From an uncultured Clostridia bacterium (GTDB lineage Bacteria > Bacillota > Clostridia > Oscillospirales > Butyricicoccaceae): DNA of 6,598 nucleotides. This document shows, piece after piece, positions 5,151 through 6,598 of the stretch. Location of the stretch: contig CALYTA010000064.1 of the NCBI GenBank assembly GCA_945486175.1, positions 1 to 6,598 on the forward strand, written 5' to 3'. The notes below the pieces were generated by a model that worked only from the letters and a program-made list of their open reading frames with translations, had not been told where the DNA came from and did not search any database. Position numbers and translations under genes: made by a program. How positions within the stretch are numbered: the stretch's first letter is position 1; every line of letters begins with the position of its first letter.

Positions 5151-5414
5151 TGCGAGATATGTCCCGGCCGTGAGGCCGATCAGCATGCCGAAACAGACGC
5201 CGTATGAGGTGGAAATGATCCCCGTCATGCTCAGGACTGCGCCGATGGCGACACCGAGCCCCATTCCGGTCGTGCCGCAGGCGGAAACCCGCGCCTGTTT
5301 TTTCTCATCCGGCTGCTCCCCGCCCTGCTGGCGCAGCTTCCGCATCAGCAGAACCACGCAGATGATGCCGGCCACGCAGACCACTGCGGTAAAAATCGAT
5401 GAAATCTGTTCCAT
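5145..5414 (-). CDS. Small glycine-rich membrane protein, unknown function
   Basis: An 89-residue protein, last gene of the PadR operon. It has one N-terminal hydrophobic helix (about 6-24), a charged hydrophilic linker (KLRQQGGEQPDEKKQAR, 26-42) and a glycine-rich hydrophobic pair (about 47-67 and 68-87) with small-residue spacing such as GMGLGVAIGAV. That pattern favours tight helix packing or oligomers. AAGGAGGG six bases before the ATG overlaps the end of the DUF2812 gene, and the coding gap is only 12 bases, so it is co-transcribed. The terminator begins five bases beyond the stop. It is not a family I can name. Confidence 0.8.
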   Translation of the reverse strand: MEQISSIFTAVVCVAGIICVVLLMRKLRQQGGEQPDEKKQARVSACGTTGMGLGVAIGAVLSMTGIISTSYGVCFGMLIGLTAGTYLAK

Positions 5415-5426
5415 TGTGCTCCCTCC

Positions 5427-5993
5427 TTATTCGTGTATCTCCCGTTCCCGCCTGAGCCGCCGGATCTGCGCATGCACGCGTGCCAGCCCGACGCCGAGGA
5501 ATATGGTTATCGCCAGAATGACCAGCATTGCGCCCACGAAAACGCCCATGGAGCCATACCGTCCCTCCTCCCGGGACAGCACGAAACAGGCGATCTGCGA
5601 AACAAGGACAAGCAGCTCCACCACTGTGATACTCAGCAGCAGTGTCCGGATGCGCTCAAAATGCTGTAGTTTGGAGTCGAGGTCGGAGAATATTTCAAAC
5701 GGTCCGTCCGCAACCCGTTTGCGGAAATACGCCCAGCCGTTGAAATAGGTTGTGATGTACTCCGCGCCGGTCTCTTCCATGAACCGGACATAGGTCCGGC
5801 TCTCCTCACTGTCCCTGCCGTGTGCCAGCAGCTCCAGCCGGTACTGGTATTCACCCGGCGTGCCCTGCTCGAACACATAGCGGAACGGCGTTGTGTCCAC
5901 GAGATTCCAGCCCTGCGCTGCCATTTCATTGAGCCAGTTCTCTTCCTTTTCGTGTTCCCACGCCATAAATGTCCTGTGGATTACTTTCCTCAT
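5427..5993 (-). CDS. DUF2812 domain membrane protein
   Basis: A 188-residue protein. Residues about 7-112 form the DUF2812 domain: EKEENWLNEMAAQGW (15-29), the PGEYQYRLELL stretch (46-56), EETGAEYI (73-80) and GWAYFRKR..DGPFEIFSDLDSK (86-108). Two membrane helices follow (about 117-139 and 149-171), then a strongly basic C-terminal tail (RRLRRERE). The preceding padR stop overlaps its start as ATGA, and AAAGGGG lies eight bases before ATG 5993, which I prefer to the GTG at 6002. DUF2812 genes are repeatedly found directly behind short PadR regulators in Firmicutes, and the domain is probably cytosolic and sensory or regulatory, but its function is not established. The membrane anchoring and the third small gene fit a membrane-linked complex. 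Confidence 0.92.
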   Translation of the reverse strand: MRKVIHRTFMAWEHEKEENWLNEMAAQGWNLVDTTPFRYVFEQGTPGEYQYRLELLAHGRDSEESRTYVRFMEETGAEYITTYFNGWAYFRKRVADGPFEIFSDLDSKLQHFERIRTLLLSITVVELLVLVSQIACFVLSREEGRYGSMGVFVGAMLVILAITIFLGVGLARVHAQIRRLRREREIHE

Positions 5994-6301
5994 ACCGTCC
6001 ACCCCTTTGTGACCGCTTCGCCGTTGGCCAGCAGCTCGCGCAGGCGCGCGATTTCCGCACGCACCGCTGCGCGTCCCGCCTGCGTCAGCCTGTATTCCTT
6101 TTTTCTGCCGTCATCCGGCAGGCTTTCAATCCATCCCTTTTTGAGCAGCGTATTCAGCGCGCCGTACAGCGTGCCGGCTGCCAGCCGGACGCGCCCACCG
6201 CTCAGCCGCTCCGCATTCTGCATGATGCCATAGCCGTGCAGCGGCTGGTCGAGCGACAGCAGGATATAAAACACCGCTTCTGTCAGTGCCGCGGATTCCA
6301 T
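5990..6301 (-). CDS. PadR-family transcriptional regulator (short type)
   Basis: A 103-residue winged-helix repressor. It shows the PadR core: LTEAVFYILLSL (6-17), LHGYGIMQ (21-28), the recognition-helix region GTLYGALNTLLKKGWI (43-58) and the wing RKKEYRLTQAG (66-76), followed by a short dimerising helix. The ATG at 6301 is preceded by GAGG eight bases away and gives the standard short length; upstream codons to 6391 cover the promoter. The stop overlaps the DUF2812 start by one base pair-step (ATGA), so translation is probably coupled. CGATATA half-sites over its own promoter suggest autorepression. The ligand or stress that releases it is unknown. Confidence 0.93.
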   Translation of the reverse strand: MESAALTEAVFYILLSLDQPLHGYGIMQNAERLSGGRVRLAAGTLYGALNTLLKKGWIESLPDDGRKKEYRLTQAGRAAVRAEIARLRELLANGEAVTKGWTV

Positions 6302-6330
6302 GACCCTCACCTCTTTACTTCGTTTTCCGT

Positions 6331-6349
6331 TATATCGTCTTCCGATATA
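6331..6349. promoter_or_regulatory. Candidate PadR operator
   Basis: TATATCG and CGATATA form a perfect 7-bp dyad with a five-base gap (6331-6337 and 6343-6349). It covers the predicted transcription start of the padR operon (about 6346). A third CGATATA at 6367-6373 lies exactly 24 bp away, inside the promoter spacer. The location supports autorepression; binding is inferred. Confidence 0.6.
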
Positions 6350-6352
6350 GTA

Positions 6353-6381
6353 AGTATAACGGCTCCCGATATATTTGTCAA
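6353..6381 (-). promoter_or_regulatory. Promoter of the PadR operon
   Basis: A perfect -35 TTGACA (6381-6376), a 17-base spacer and -10 TATACT (6358-6353, five of six) on the minus strand. The start would be near 6346 with a leader of about 45 bases. The spacer contains one CGATATA half-site. Confidence 0.88.
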
Positions 6382-6396
6382 CCCCCGGCAATGCGC

Positions 6397-6425
6397 AAAA
6401 AACTCCCGCCCATACGGGCGGGAGT
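6397..6425 (-). terminator. Intrinsic terminator of the sugar-binding protein gene
   Basis: A perfect 10-bp GC-rich stem, ACTCCCGCCC / GGGCGGGAGT (6402-6411 and 6416-6425), with a four-base loop. Read leftward it is followed by TTTTTT. It begins 16 bases beyond the stop codon at 6442 and insulates the padR promoter from the upstream gene. Confidence 0.92.
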
Positions 6426-6441
6426 CCGAACTGTCGTTTTA

Positions 6442-6598
6442 TCAGTTGAAGTCGTCCACGTTGTCCGCAGTGACCGGCTCAAACGGAACCCAGATCACGA
6501 AGCTGTTGTCCTCATCCTGCTCATAGCTGATGCCCTCCATGAGGTCTGCGCTGCCTGCCAGATTGATGGCAGCCTGTACCGCACCGGAAGCCTGTCCG
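6442..6598 (-). CDS. C-terminal end of a sugar-binding ABC transporter protein (partial)
   Basis: The last 52 codons of a gene that enters from the right edge; the stop is TGA at 6444-6442. The translated end reads GQASGAVQAAINLAG then ISYEQDEDNSFVIWVPFEPV, then TADNVDDFN. The pattern of an Ala-rich helix, an acidic loop and a VPFEPVTxDN terminal strand resembles the C terminus of periplasmic-binding-protein type 1 sugar carriers (galactose/ribose/xylose class, MglB or RbsB like). Such lipoproteins deliver sugar to an ABC permease outside the membrane. The sugar cannot be told, and the signal sequence and partner genes lie outside the window. The perfect terminator directly downstream suggests this is the last gene of its operon. 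Confidence 0.7.
   Translation of the reverse strand, partial: GQASGAVQAAINLAGSADLMEGISYEQDEDNSFVIWVPFEPVTADNVDDFN

Noticed and set aside
5080..5748. 222-codon rightward open frame across the PadR operon
   Set aside because: It is antisense to two supported genes and to the terminator, with low-complexity Ser/Thr/Arg-rich composition and no ribosome site.
5969..6526. 185-codon rightward open frame over padR and its promoter
   Set aside because: It runs through a promoter, an operator and a terminator and is antisense to padR; no supporting signal.

Overview
The window looks like chromosomal DNA from a GC-rich Clostridia-type Firmicute, possibly a gut Oscillospiraceae relative. This placement is inferred from strong AGGAGG-type ribosome binding sites, two TTG start codons, sigma-A promoters with near-consensus boxes, a PadR/DUF2812 pair, a YwaF-type membrane protein and luxS. 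No rRNA or other taxonomic marker lies inside the window, so the genus is not resolved. There is no mobile element, CRISPR array or tRNA, and no stretch longer than about 130 bases without a gene.

Left part (1-2300). The first bases hold a strong leftward promoter of the stable-RNA type that fires out of the window. It overlaps the 3' end of a leftward AraC-family regulator (97-915, TTG start). Diverging from the regulator is a 403-residue uroporphyrinogen-decarboxylase-fold protein (1048-2259), ended by a perfect hairpin terminator. The 132-base gap carries two ATTGTGC direct repeats exactly 21 bp apart next to an extended -10 box. This is an AraC-type activation layout and suggests the regulator controls its neighbour.

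Middle (2293-5139). luxS (leftward) and mtnN/pfs (rightward) diverge from a 116-base region in which two near-consensus promoters are interlocked. Together they encode the two consecutive steps that turn S-adenosylhomocysteine into homocysteine plus the AI-2 precursor. A zinc-ribbon membrane protein and a three-helix membrane protein follow mtnN, apparently from their own promoter. An intrinsic terminator comes next, and directly behind it lies a YwaF/TIGR02206-type integral membrane protein that starts at TTG.

Right part (5109-6598, all leftward). A self-contained operon encodes a short PadR repressor, a DUF2812 membrane protein (ATGA overlap) and an 89-residue membrane protein. It is driven by a TTGACA/TATACT promoter overlaid with CGATATA half-sites and closed by a hairpin shared with the convergent YwaF-type gene. 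At the right edge is the last part of a periplasmic sugar-binding-type ABC transporter protein, followed by its own terminator.

The window is mostly ordinary chromosome. The points most worth a second look are the interlocked luxS/mtnN promoters, the AraC site upstream of a URO-D-like enzyme with an altered metal site, the PadR operator layout, and the terminator placed just before the YwaF-type gene. No clear novel multi-gene defence or mobile system was found.
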